Origin: Sphingomonas lycopersici | GTDB taxonomy: Bacteria > Pseudomonadota > Alphaproteobacteria > Sphingomonadales > Sphingomonadaceae | NCBI RefSeq assembly: GCF_026130605.1 | Contig: NZ_JANFAU010000004.1 | Location: forward strand, 310,001 to 374,000 | DNA: 64,000 bases | Reading direction: 5' to 3' | Shown here: one piece after another, positions 8,738-17,029 of the stretch | Layout: every line of letters begins with the position of its first letter | How positions within the stretch are numbered: the stretch's first letter is position 1 | Notes under the pieces: model-generated | What the model was told of the DNA's origin: nothing | The model's input: only the letters and a program-made list of their open reading frames with translations | The model's database searches: none | Position numbers and translations under genes: made by a program

Positions 8738-9117
8738 TTTCTTGCTCCGGGGTCCCTGAGCGCGGTTCGTAGTTCGAACAGCAGTTCTTCGTTGGCAACA
8801 GGCTTGGTGAACCAGGCAATCGCGCCGTCCGACAGCGCTCGCTCGCGCGTTCCTTCATTGACCGACGAAGTGATGAAAATCACCGGTATTGTCGAACCGC
8901 ATGCCCGGAGCCGGCGTTGGAGCTCAAGGCCGTCCATTTCGGGCATCCGGACGTCGGTGATCACACAGTGAAAATCCAGGCAATGCGCGTCGGCAAGATA
9001 GGCAGCACCATTCTCGAACATCCGGGCGGACAGTCCCTCAACCTGCAGCAGATCGAGGAGCGCCTCGCGTACAGCCCGGTCGTCATCCACGATTGCAATC
9101 ACAGGCGGTTTGGACAA
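8734..9117 (-). CDS. Stand-alone receiver-domain protein
   Basis: This is a single CheY-like receiver without an output domain. IAIVDDDRAVREALL carries the acidic pair, ITDVRMPEMDGLELQ holds the phosphoacceptor Asp, VIFITSS has the switch Ser/Thr, and WFTKPV contains the conserved Lys. The frame is open to an ATG at 9246, but that would overlap the FixJ gene by 47 bases. A GTG at 9174 and a TTG at 9117 (with AAGGG upstream) are alternatives; I favour 9117. The start is uncertain but the domain is not. It is translationally coupled to the kinase. It probably acts as a phosphate sink or relay between that kinase and the FixJ-type regulator (inference). Confidence 0.82.
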   Translation of the reverse strand: MSKPPVIAIVDDDRAVREALLDLLQVEGLSARMFENGAAYLADAHCLDFHCVITDVRMPEMDGLELQRRLRACGSTIPVIFITSSVNEGTRERALSDGAIAWFTKPVANEELLFELRTALRDPGARK

Positions 9118-9199
9118 GCGAGCAGCCCTTACTGACACAGCCGGATCGGCATTTACCGCATGTCGCCGAGGCACGAGTGGATTGGAACCATACCATGGT

Positions 9200-9847
9200 C
9201 TAGGTGGCTCTCTCGCGCAGCGATGGCGGCAAGGTGTTCCAGACACGAATGAGCTCGCCGATCGTCGACACCTCCATCTTCTTCATTACACTGCTGCGAT
9301 GCAGCTTGACCGTAACCTCGGTAATTCCGAGTTCGAAGGCCACCTGCTTGTTGAGACGCCCCTGCGCGACAAGTCGGAAGACCTGGCGCTCGCGCGGCGT
9401 CAACGCGGCGTGCCGATCCGCATATTCTTTCATCAACCGCGCATCGGCGCGCTGGGCGACATCGCGTTCAATACCGGCAGTCACAGCGTCGAGCAGCGAC
9501 TGATCGCGGACCGGTTTGGTGAGGAAATCGACCGCGCCGGCCTTCATTGCCTGCACCGTCATGGGGATGTCGCCATGGCCAGTCAGGAAGACAATCGGTT
9601 TCGAATTGCCGGTCGCAGCGAGATGCTGCTGGAGATCGAGCCCGCTCGATCCGGGCATGCGAACATCGAGGACAAGGCAGCCAGGACGTTCGGGCAGATC
9701 TGCTTCCAGCAATTCACGCGTCGAGCCGAAGGCCGCGGCCTCGATGCCGACCGAGAGCATCAATTCCTCAAGCGACGTGCGGACAGCCTCGTCATCGTCA
9801 ACGATCACGACCAGCGGGCGATCTTCATCGGCGATCAAACCGTTCAC
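9200..9847 (-). CDS. FixJ/NodW-family response regulator
   Basis: The protein has 215 residues. The N-terminal receiver starts VVIVDDDEAVRTSLEELM, carries Asp in LVLDVRMPGSSGLDLQ, and has TGHGDIPMTVQAMKAGAVDFLTKP, the very conserved FixJ signature. A LuxR-type helix-turn-helix follows: LTPRERQVFRLVAQGRLNKQ and ITEVTVKLHRSSVMKKM. It should bind DNA as a dimer after phosphorylation and activate transcription. Its start overlaps the Rrf2 stop by 4 bases (ATGA), and its stop precedes the lone receiver and kinase. The group is therefore Rrf2-FixJ-receiver-kinase. Confidence 0.94.
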   Translation of the reverse strand: MNGLIADEDRPLVVIVDDDEAVRTSLEELMLSVGIEAAAFGSTRELLEADLPERPGCLVLDVRMPGSSGLDLQQHLAATGNSKPIVFLTGHGDIPMTVQAMKAGAVDFLTKPVRDQSLLDAVTAGIERDVAQRADARLMKEYADRHAALTPRERQVFRLVAQGRLNKQVAFELGITEVTVKLHRSSVMKKMEVSTIGELIRVWNTLPPSLRERAT

Positions 9848-10389
9848 GACGGAACCTCCTCGCCTGCTGGCGCAGTTGGCGACTTCGCGAGACGTCCCTC
9901 AAGCCGGTTGCCGATCCAGGCCTGGACGTCGGACGAAAAATCAGACGGCGCCTTGTCCGCGACGGCCTGCCCGAGATCGGCAAGCGATTGACCTGCCAAC
10001 GTGTCGCGCATTGCCTTTTCTGCACGGAGCATGACGGCATGTACCGAGCACAGCCCTCTCGTCGCCCATTTCGGCGGCGACTGACCAAAAATCGCGCATC
10101 GCCCGCGGATCTCCTGGCAATCGAACAATGGCTTCCGGCCTTCGATCGCGTCGACGATCTCGAGGAAGCTGATCTCCTCCGGTGCGCGCGCCAGAAGATA
10201 TCCGCCCCGCGCGCCTTCCGACGCCCGGACGATCCCGGCCTTTTCGAGTTTCGGGAAGATCTTGGCGAGAAAGCTGTGCGAAATGCCCTGAAGGTCCGCA
10301 AGGTCGCGGCTGCTGAGCGGTTTGCCCGAGTCCACCAGCCATAACAGGCTGTGAATGCCGTATTCGACGCCGACCGTGATATGAGCCAT
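9844..10389 (-). CDS. Rrf2-family transcriptional regulator with three cysteines
   Basis: The protein has 181 residues. The winged helix starts VEYGIHSLLWLVDSGKPLSSRDLADLQGI and includes FLAKIFPKLEKAGIVRASEGARGGY, the canonical Rrf2 recognition region. Cysteines at DCQEIRGRCAIF and RGLCSVHAVM match the spacing style of Fe-S-binding Rrf2 sensors such as IscR and NsrR. It is therefore likely to sense iron-sulfur status, NO or redox state (inference). I chose the ATG at 10389, where family proteins begin; the frame extends to an ATG at 10425 that overlaps the cytochrome b stop. A dyad covers the start region. Confidence 0.88.
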   Translation of the reverse strand: MAHITVGVEYGIHSLLWLVDSGKPLSSRDLADLQGISHSFLAKIFPKLEKAGIVRASEGARGGYLLARAPEEISFLEIVDAIEGRKPLFDCQEIRGRCAIFGQSPPKWATRGLCSVHAVMLRAEKAMRDTLAGQSLADLGQAVADKAPSDFSSDVQAWIGNRLEGRLAKSPTAPAGEEVPS

Positions 10390-10391
10390 AA

Positions 10392-10412
10392 CGCGGATAA
10401 TATCAGTCCGCG
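10392..10412. promoter_or_regulatory. Candidate operator dyad just upstream of the Rrf2 start
   Basis: CGCGGA (10392-10397) and TCCGCG (10407-10412) form a perfect inverted repeat with a 9-base AT-rich spacer. It spans the cytochrome b stop and sits directly ahead of the regulator's ATG. This position suits autoregulation. No protein binding is shown by sequence alone. Confidence 0.4.
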
Positions 10413-11713
10413 TTTCTGTCTGCAATTCGAAACCCCGACGCGCCTCCAGCCCGCCGCTCCCTATGAGCTTCCAGCACCGCCGCCGTTATCGAGGCGGGCA
10501 GCGGCAGCGGCTTCTCAAAATGCGCGACCAACGGCAGAATGATTAGGAAATGGGCGAAATAATAAGCGGTCGCGACCTGCGAGACGATCAGGTTGAACGG
10601 TTCGACCGGCGCGCCGCCACAATAGCCGAGCGCCAGAATGCTCGGCACCAGGCCAAACCAGAAGAATTTTTTGAAGAGCGGGCGATAATGCCCCGATCGC
10701 ACCGGGGAGATGTCGAGCCATGGAAGGAAAAAGAGAAGGAAGATCGAAGAAAACATCGCCAGCACACCCCATAATTTCGCTGGCAGAATGAAATCGGCCG
10801 TAAATGAGCGCAAAATCGCGTAAAATGGCCAGAAATACCATTCAGGAACAATATGCGCCGGCGTCTGCATCGGATTTGCTGGAGTATAATTATCCGGATG
10901 ACCGAGAGCATTGGGCCAAAAGAAGATCAATGCCGCAAAAATCGTCATTCCGACGCCGAGGCTGAACCCATCCTTGGCGGTATAATAGGGATGGAAGGGC
11001 ACGGTGTCCTGCGGACCCTCGACGTCTACGCCCGTCGGGTTATTCGAGCCAGGGATGTGGATCGCCCACACATGCAGGATCGCGACACCCGCAATCACGA
11101 ACGGCAGCAAATAATGAAGCGCGAAAAAGCGGTTCAAGGTCGCGTTATCCGGGGTATAGCCGCCGAGCAGCCACGTCTGTAGCGGCTGTCCAACAATGGG
11201 GATCGCGCCGAACAGCCCCGTAATGACTTGCGCGCCCCAAAAGCTCATCTGCCCCCATGGCAGGACATATCCCATGAACGCCGTTGCCATCAGCAGCAGC
11301 AGGATCACCACGCCGATAAGCCATGCCATTTCGCGCGGCGCCTTATAAGATCCAAAATAAAGACCGCGGAGCATGTGAATATAGGCGGAGATGAAGAACA
11401 ACGAAGCGCCGTTCATGTGCGCATAGCGGATGAACCATCCGCTGTTGACGTCGCGCACGATGTGAACGACGCTATCGAACGCAAACTCCGTGTTTGCCGC
11501 GTAATGCATGGCAAGCACAATTCCGGTGACGATCTGGATGAGCAGCGCCGCGCCGTTGAGTACACCGAAATTCCAGAAATAGTTGAGATTTCTTGGAACC
11601 GGGTAGCCACCGCCAGTTGCATTGTAGACGAATCGCGGCAGCGGCAGCTTGCCATCGATCCAGCGCATGATGGGATGCTTTGGCTGATAGTGCCGCGCCC
11701 AGGGAAAGCTCAT
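10403..11713 (-). CDS. Orphan cytochrome b of the bc1 type
   Basis: The 436-residue protein has the full cytochrome b core. Haem-ligand histidines lie in [24 protein letters not shown] and HVWAIH. The Qo-site PEWY motif is in [15 protein letters not shown]. At least eight membrane helices are visible. It is an inner-membrane subunit that passes electrons from quinol across two b haems. I chose the ATG at 11713 ([14 protein letters not shown]); the frame runs to 11830 but would overlap the NTF2-like gene. No Rieske or cytochrome c1 gene is adjacent, which is unusual because these three genes normally form one operon. It is therefore likely a second copy with a different partner, placed in a redox-regulated operon. 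Confidence 0.93.
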   Translation of the reverse strand: MSFPWARHYQPKHPIMRWIDGKLPLPRFVYNATGGGYPVPRNLNYFWNFGVLNGAALLIQIVTGIVLAMHYAANTEFAFDSVVHIVRDVNSGWFIRYAHMNGASLFFISAYIHMLRGLYFGSYKAPREMAWLIGVVILLLLMATAFMGYVLPWGQMSFWGAQVITGLFGAIPIVGQPLQTWLLGGYTPDNATLNRFFALHYLLPFVIAGVAILHVWAIHIPGSNNPTGVDVEGPQDTVPFHPYYTAKDGFSLGVGMTIFAALIFFWPNALGHPDNYTPANPMQTPAHIVPEWYFWPFYAILRSFTADFILPAKLWGVLAMFSSIFLLFFLPWLDISPVRSGHYRPLFKKFFWFGLVPSILALGYCGGAPVEPFNLIVSQVATAYYFAHFLIILPLVAHFEKPLPLPASITAAVLEAHRERRAGGASGFRIADRNAD

Positions 11714-11745
11714 CGGAACCGCCAGTAATCCGGGATTGTCATTGA

Positions 11746-12171
11746 TCAGGCTGCCATCTTGCGCGGTGGCAGGAATGACCCGCCCGCCGCGCCGGGCCAC
11801 GGCGTTACCGTCTCTCCGCGCACCGCCCATTTTCCGGATTGGTGGCGCAGGCGAAGTTCGTACATCACCGGCGGCGCTTCCGGGCTCATCCGCCGGTAGA
11901 GCAACGCAACCGCATCCTCACCCTGGCGCTCGACATGGAGGATACGATATTCGGTGGACAGCGGCGCCTCCCCCGCGTCGCGACGCGACCTGAATTCGGC
12001 AAACACCTCTGCCCTGGTAAAGCGCATCACCTCGCCCTCGCCGGTGAGGATCAGAAATGACTGATCAGCGGTATAAAGGCGTTCCATTCCGTCAAGGTCA
12101 TAAGCGCTGCCGATATTGACGACATCGGCAATGAAGCCTTCGATCGCAGGATCAATGATTGCGTCAGCCAC
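11746..12171 (-). CDS. NTF2/SnoaL-like small protein
   Basis: The 141-residue protein has the cone-shaped alpha+beta barrel pattern of the SnoaL/NTF2-like superfamily. An N-terminal helix ([24 protein letters not shown]) is followed by [22 protein letters not shown] and strands such as VALLYRRMS and [17 protein letters not shown]. Members are small-molecule isomerases, hydrolases or binding modules; no catalytic set is clear here. It lies 47 bases after the SDR and 32 bases before cytochrome b, so it probably belongs to the same transcript. Confidence 0.8.
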   Translation of the reverse strand: MADAIIDPAIEGFIADVVNIGSAYDLDGMERLYTADQSFLILTGEGEVMRFTRAEVFAEFRSRRDAGEAPLSTEYRILHVERQGEDAVALLYRRMSPEAPPVMYELRLRHQSGKWAVRGETVTPWPGAAGGSFLPPRKMAA

Positions 12172-12218
12172 GATGAACTACCTCCAGGCTAGATTTTTGG
12201 TGATATCGATCGATTGGG

Positions 12219-12968
12219 TCACAGCAGCGCCATGCCGCCGTCGACTCGAAGATTGATGCCGGTGATGAAACTGCTGGCGTCGGAAGCAAGAAACAGGGCG
12301 GCCTCCGCCAGTTCCTCCGGCCGGCCAAAGCGACCAAGCGGGATCGCTGCCGCCATGCCTGCCTCGAATTCCTCAAGTTTGTCCGCAGGCACGCCCAGTT
12401 TATTGACGATATCCGTGTCCGTCGGCCCCGGGCTCAGCACATTGACGCGAATCCGTCGCGATTTGAGCTCGATTGCCCAGACCCGCGCGAAGGCGCCCAT
12501 CGCCGCTTTCGAGCCGGCATAGACGGCGTGACCGTCCAGGACCTTTTCGCTCGCAAGCGAACCGGTCAGGATGATTGACCCCCCATCGCGCATCGCCGGC
12601 AACATCTTCTGGACACCGAAGAACGTGCCGCGGGCATTTACCGCGAACTGCGCATCATATTCTTCCTCGTTTACATCGAAGGAAGGGCGGATCGTGATGA
12701 TGCCTGCGTTCGCCATATAGATATCGAGCCCGCCGAACGTCGCCGCGATTTGTGTCGCGACGTGATCGTGGTGCGCGGTATCGGAAACGTCGCCGACGAT
12801 TCCCATCGCGCCTTGCCCGATCTCGGCAGTGGCTTTTTTCACGAGGTCGCCCCGACGCCCGGTAATGGCGACCCGGGCGCCTTCCGCTGCGAAGCGTTTC
12901 GCCGTCATCAACCCGATGCCGCTACTTCCGCCGGTAATGAGCGCGGTCTTGCCGGTGAGTAATGCCAT
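12219..12968 (-). CDS. Classical short-chain dehydrogenase/reductase
   Basis: The 249-residue protein begins MALLTGKTALITGGSSGIG, with the TGxxxGIG cofactor loop. It shows YMANAGI (NAG motif), GSIILTGSLAS (catalytic Ser) and AVYAGSK (catalytic Tyr and Lys), and the closing FITGINLRVDGGMAL. Arg residues after the second strand (ITGRRGD) favour NADPH. It oxidises or reduces an unknown alcohol or carbonyl. The ATG at 12968 has GAAAGG upstream; the longer frame to 13058 is not needed. It is the first gene of the leftward redox run ending at 7043. Confidence 0.92.
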   Translation of the reverse strand: MALLTGKTALITGGSSGIGLMTAKRFAAEGARVAITGRRGDLVKKATAEIGQGAMGIVGDVSDTAHHDHVATQIAATFGGLDIYMANAGIITIRPSFDVNEEEYDAQFAVNARGTFFGVQKMLPAMRDGGSIILTGSLASEKVLDGHAVYAGSKAAMGAFARVWAIELKSRRIRVNVLSPGPTDTDIVNKLGVPADKLEEFEAGMAAAIPLGRFGRPEELAEAALFLASDASSFITGINLRVDGGMALL

Positions 12969-13230
12969 TGTTGCGGGCCTTTCAAGCTGTGAGCTCGAAA
13001 GATAGCGAGCGCCTCTCCTCCCAAAACCTATTCGCAGGTCGAGCCCTTCCCCGATCAAGGATCAGGTCACTCGCGTCCAATGGTACAAGGAAAGCCGAAT
13101 TCCCGGACACGGCCGCAGGATCGCGTCGCTGATGTTTGTAACCAAATGAAGCGCATGATGCTGTGACGGCAGAGACCGCACCAGCAACCAGGTTGCGCCG
13201 CGTCCGGGGGCGCGAGCGGCAAGCCTTCGA

Positions 13231-14139
13231 TCAGCGAAGCGCCAGCGTCCGGGCTTCCGCTTCGACTTCGCGCATAAAGGCTCGCGCCGGCATCATGGAC
13301 GTGCGCGCCGCGCTCGTCACCAGGCCGATCGGGCGCGAAGCTTCTGGCCTTCCGAGGCTGCGCCAGGTGAGGTCAGGATGGTTGACTTGTGCGATCGTCA
13401 TGCGGGTCAGCGCGCCGATGCCAAGTGACGCCGCAATCAGCGCGCAAGCCGTGGCCGGCTGCTTGCAATTGAACAGCGGCTCGACCGTGACGCCAGCGGC
13501 TTCAAATGCCTGATCAATAAGGTTGCGCAGCCCGGTATCCGGCGACATTGCGATGAAGGGGTGATCGCGAAAAACCTGCCAGTCGTGCCGGGTTTCGGCC
13601 ACCAGAGGATCGTCGATGCGGCAAGCCAGCACCACAGGGTCCTGATAGATCGTCTTGAAATTGAGGCCCAGCGACGAGGCGGGCGGCGGCGCGATGCCGA
13701 AATCCGCCTCCGCTTCCGCCACCGCGCGATGGACCGGCGTGCCGACATCCTCCCAGAGATCGATCGTCACCCCGGGAAAGGCCGCGCTGAAGCGTCGTAT
13801 CGCCCCTGGCAATAAGGTCGCGGCAACCGACGGCAGGGTCGCAACGCGGATTCGTCCGGAGCGCCCGCCGACATAGGCCTCGAAATCGCGAAAGGAATCG
13901 TCATAGTCGCGGAGCAACCGGGTGGCGACCGGGCGCAAGCGCTCACCGGCAAGCGTTAGCCGGACATGTCTTGTATCCCGGTCGAACAATCGTACGCCGA
14001 GCCGGGTCTCAATCTGCTGGATCGTCCGACTGAAGGCAGGTTGCGACACGCCGAGTTCAAGCGCGGCCTGGTGAAAGCTGCCTGCTTCACCAAGCTTCAG
14101 AAAGGCTTCCAGCTGCGAGAGGGAGAGGCGCTGATGCAT
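13231..14139 (-). CDS. LysR-type transcriptional regulator
   Basis: The protein has 302 residues. The N-terminal winged helix-turn-helix is LSLSQLEAFLKLGEAGSF...LELGVSQPAFSRTIQQIE, then GVRLFDRDTRHVRLTLAGE. A periplasmic-binding-like effector domain follows (SGRIRVATLPSVAATLLPGAI). I chose the ATG at 14139 over 14181 because family proteins begin right before this helix. It is divergent from the CoA-transferase/MFS pair at 14355, the standard LysR arrangement. It therefore most likely controls those genes in response to an organic-acid effector (inference). Confidence 0.93.
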   Translation of the reverse strand: MHQRLSLSQLEAFLKLGEAGSFHQAALELGVSQPAFSRTIQQIETRLGVRLFDRDTRHVRLTLAGERLRPVATRLLRDYDDSFRDFEAYVGGRSGRIRVATLPSVAATLLPGAIRRFSAAFPGVTIDLWEDVGTPVHRAVAEAEADFGIAPPPASSLGLNFKTIYQDPVVLACRIDDPLVAETRHDWQVFRDHPFIAMSPDTGLRNLIDQAFEAAGVTVEPLFNCKQPATACALIAASLGIGALTRMTIAQVNHPDLTWRSLGRPEASRPIGLVTSAARTSMMPARAFMREVEAEARTLALR

Positions 14140-14354
14140 GGCGATATCTGCCGGACTTAACGCGATAGCAGATCGGGACAAAGGCCAATCGGTCGGCAGC
14201 GATCAGCTTTTTGCATCAATTGATATCTCCGCTGTCATTGAGCCCCCGCCGCCACCGGCTAATTTTCCTCAACGCGCCATCGGCCGTGAACCCGGCAGGG
14301 CCGCAAGGGGAGGATTGAAGTGCAGAGGTTATTGCGTGCCAGGGGGCTCGCCCG
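14140..14354. promoter_or_regulatory. LysR/CoA-transferase divergent control region
   Basis: The gap contains ATCAATTGAT (14215-14224), a perfect 10-bp palindrome inside a T-N11-A frame (14211/14223). This fits the usual LysR-box form. The binding assignment is inferred. Confidence 0.45.
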
Positions 14355-15584
14355 TTGATCCCGCTACTCACAGGCATTCGCGTGATCGAGATCAGCGCTG
14401 TCGTCCTCGGGCCGCTCGCCGGGCAAATGCTTGCCGATCTCGGCGCCGAGGTGATCAAGATCGAGCCGCCGACCGGAGACGTCGCCCGCGATTCCTGGCC
14501 GCGTGGGAAGCGCGATGGCGCCCTCTTCGTCAACAACAATCGCAACAAGCGCGCCATCGCCCTCGATCTCAAGCACCCGGACGCGCGCCCAGTGATTTCG
14601 GCCCTCATCGCGTCATCAGATGTCCTGCTCCACAATATGCGCAGCAGCGCCGCCGAACGGCTCGGCCTTGGGTTCGAACAGGTTGCGGCAATCAATCCCC
14701 GCATCGTCTATTGTGCCGCGATCGGCTTTGGACAGCGCGGCCGATATCGTGATCGCCCGGCCTTCGACGACATCATCCAGGCGGCGAGTGGGCTGGCCGG
14801 CCTCAGCGCATCGCGCGGCGGCGACCCGCAATTCCTCCCGACCATCCTCGCCGACAAAGTCGGTGCGCTCCACGCGGTCTATGGGGTCCTCGCCGCGCTC
14901 GTCGCTCGCGCCAACGGCCGCGATGGCGCGATCCGGATCGAAGTACCGATGTTCGAAGCGCTGGCGTCATTCGTCCTGAACGAGCATCTCGCCGAAGCGA
15001 CCTTCGCTGAGACCGGCAAACCCGGTTATCCCAGAGTTCTCTCACCCGATCGCCGGCCGTTTCGAACGGCTGACGGCTGGATTGCGGTTCTGCCCTACAC
15101 TGGCGACCAATGGCGTCGCTTCCTTGAAGAGGTCGACCGCGCTGACATCTGCCAGAGCGCCTGGTTCGTCGATTCGAAGTCCCGCCAGGCCCGAATCGAC
15201 GACCTCTATGCGCTGGTCGCCGAAGTCCTTCCCGGGCGATCGACGGCCGACTGGATCGCCGCGCTCGAAGCGTGCGACGTGCCATGTTCGAAGATCGCCC
15301 TGCTCGACGACCTGCTGGCGGACCCGCATCTCGCCGACGTGGATTTCTTCGCGCCAGGCCCCGGCTATTCGGATGAAATCCGCCGCGTCCTGCCACAGCC
15401 GGTCGGGTTTGGCGCGATCGAACCACTCCCCGATATCGCGCCGCGGCCAATCGGTTGCGACACGCGCGCGGTGCTCGCCGACTGCGGCATACCAGGAGAT
15501 GAAATTGAGGCGCTGCTGGCCTCGGGTGTCGCTGTCGCAGCAACCGACACCGTGGCAGCCACCTTCCAGGGAGACGCGATCTGA
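14355..15584 (+). CDS. CaiB/BaiF family III CoA-transferase
   Basis: The 409-residue protein starts at a TTG with PLLTGIRVIEISAVVLGPLAGQMLADLGAEVIKIE, the hallmark N-terminus of family III CoA-transferases. GDVARDSWPRG and NNRNKRAIALDLKHP follow. The position of the catalytic aspartate fits PAFDDIIQAASGLAG. It moves CoA between two carboxylic acids. The TGA overlaps the ATG of the MFS transporter by one base, so the pair acts together: import a carboxylate, then activate it as a CoA ester. Confidence 0.93.
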   Translation: MIPLLTGIRVIEISAVVLGPLAGQMLADLGAEVIKIEPPTGDVARDSWPRGKRDGALFVNNNRNKRAIALDLKHPDARPVISALIASSDVLLHNMRSSAAERLGLGFEQVAAINPRIVYCAAIGFGQRGRYRDRPAFDDIIQAASGLAGLSASRGGDPQFLPTILADKVGALHAVYGVLAALVARANGRDGAIRIEVPMFEALASFVLNEHLAEATFAETGKPGYPRVLSPDRRPFRTADGWIAVLPYTGDQWRRFLEEVDRADICQSAWFVDSKSRQARIDDLYALVAEVLPGRSTADWIAALEACDVPCSKIALLDDLLADPHLADVDFFAPGPGYSDEIRRVLPQPVGFGAIEPLPDIAPRPIGCDTRAVLADCGIPGDEIEALLASGVAVAATDTVAATFQGDAI

Positions 15585-16891
15585 TGGATCTTGCCAACGC
15601 GGAACGCGCGATCGCCGAGCAGGCCGGCACCGACCTTACCTCTCACCAGCGCATTGCTGCCGTAATCTCAGGGTCGGCCGGTAACCTCATCGAATGGTAC
15701 GACTTCTACGTCTACGCCTTCACCTCGCTCTATTTCGCGGCCGCCTTCTTCCCCAGCGGCGACCGCACCGCGCAGTTACTCAACGTCGCTGGCATCTACG
15801 CCGCCGGATTTCTCATCCGCCCGATCGGCGGCTGGTTTTTTGGTCGTTATTCCGATCGCTATGGGCGCCGCGCCGGCATGGTCCTGTCCGTCATCCTGAT
15901 GGGTGCCGGCTCATTGATGATCGCGCTGCTGCCGACCTATTCGAGCGCTGGCGCACTCGCCCCACTGCTTCTCCTCGTGGCGCGCATCGTCCAGGGCTTC
16001 TCGACCGGCGGGCAATATGGCGCCGCCGCCACCTATCTCAGCGAGATTTCGACGCACGGGAAGCGCGGCTTCATAGGCTCGTTCCAGTTCATCACGCTGA
16101 TCGGCGGCCAGCTTTGCGCATTGCTCGTCCTGTTCGTGCTCCAGCGAGTGGCAGGCGAGGCAGCGATCCACGACTGGGCCTGGCGCGTTCCGTTCGTGAT
16201 CGGCGCTGGGCTCGCGTTCACCGTGCTCTTGTTGAGCAAGCACATGTACGAGACCAATGCGCACAACAGCGAGATCGCGAGCGCCGGTTCGCTACGCGCG
16301 CTCCTTGCCTATCCGCGCTCGCTACTGTTCGTGGTCTCGCTCAGCGCAAGCGGCGCGATCTGTCTCTACACCTTCACCACCTATATGCAGAAATTCCTGG
16401 TCAACACCTCGGGGATGACCGCTCGCAGCGCGAGCGAGGTGATGACTGGCGCGGTTATTGTATTCATGTGCCTGCAGCCGCTGATCGGGCGATTGTCCGA
16501 CTCGATCGGACGGCGGACCTGCCTTCTCATCTATTCGGGCGGCATGACAGTCGTGGCGGTGCCGCTCCTGGCGGCCCTCTCCCATGCCGGCACGTCACCG
16601 ATGAACGCCTTTCTTCTCATCGTCGCGTCCCTGCTGGTCCTGAGCTTCTACACCTCAGTGAGCGGTCTTTTCAAAGCTGAACTGTTTCCATCGCACGTCC
16701 GCGCACTCGGGGTCGGTCTCGCGCATAGCGTCGCTGCGGCGGTGTTCGGCGGGACCGCCGAATATATCGCCCTCCTCGCCAAACAGTTAGGTCATGAAGC
16801 GCTCTTCTTCTGGTACGTTGCCTTCGCCGCCGGCATCGCATTTCTGACCGCCCTGCTGATGCCGGAGCCAAGCCGAGCTGGACGCCTCTGA
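15584..16891 (+). CDS. MFS transporter, metabolite:H+ symporter type
   Basis: The 435-residue protein has twelve predicted membrane helices. It carries GNLIEWYDFYVYAFTSLYFA near the N-terminus and RPIGGWFFGRYSDRYGRRAGM after helix 2. Both are signatures of the KgtP/ProP/ShiA metabolite:proton symporter family. RIVQGFSTGGQYGAAATYLSE also matches. Substrates of this family are mono- or dicarboxylates, shikimate, or betaine/proline. Given the CoA-transferase partner, an organic acid is likely (inference). Confidence 0.92.
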   Translation: MDLANAERAIAEQAGTDLTSHQRIAAVISGSAGNLIEWYDFYVYAFTSLYFAAAFFPSGDRTAQLLNVAGIYAAGFLIRPIGGWFFGRYSDRYGRRAGMVLSVILMGAGSLMIALLPTYSSAGALAPLLLLVARIVQGFSTGGQYGAAATYLSEISTHGKRGFIGSFQFITLIGGQLCALLVLFVLQRVAGEAAIHDWAWRVPFVIGAGLAFTVLLLSKHMYETNAHNSEIASAGSLRALLAYPRSLLFVVSLSASGAICLYTFTTYMQKFLVNTSGMTARSASEVMTGAVIVFMCLQPLIGRLSDSIGRRTCLLIYSGGMTVVAVPLLAALSHAGTSPMNAFLLIVASLLVLSFYTSVSGLFKAELFPSHVRALGVGLAHSVAAAVFGGTAEYIALLAKQLGHEALFFWYVAFAAGIAFLTALLMPEPSRAGRL

Positions 16892-16991
16892 CATCCCACC
16901 GAGGCTCAATTTGCGGAAGCCTTCGCTTAACTTAGCGTGCGCCATGCGTTCGATACCTCGCAAGAAAAGGTTGCCAGGAAGCTATCTTCGA

Positions 16992-17025
16992 CGACGGCCG
17001 CGCATCAAAAGATGCGCGGCCGTCG
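16992..17025. terminator. Strong hairpin between convergent genes
   Basis: A perfect 15-bp stem, 16992-17006 paired with 17011-17025, has an AAAA loop. It lies between the MFS stop (16891) and the DUF5623 stop (17030), only 4 bases beyond the latter. No T tract follows on either strand. Confidence 0.6.
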
Positions 17026-17029
17026 CAGC

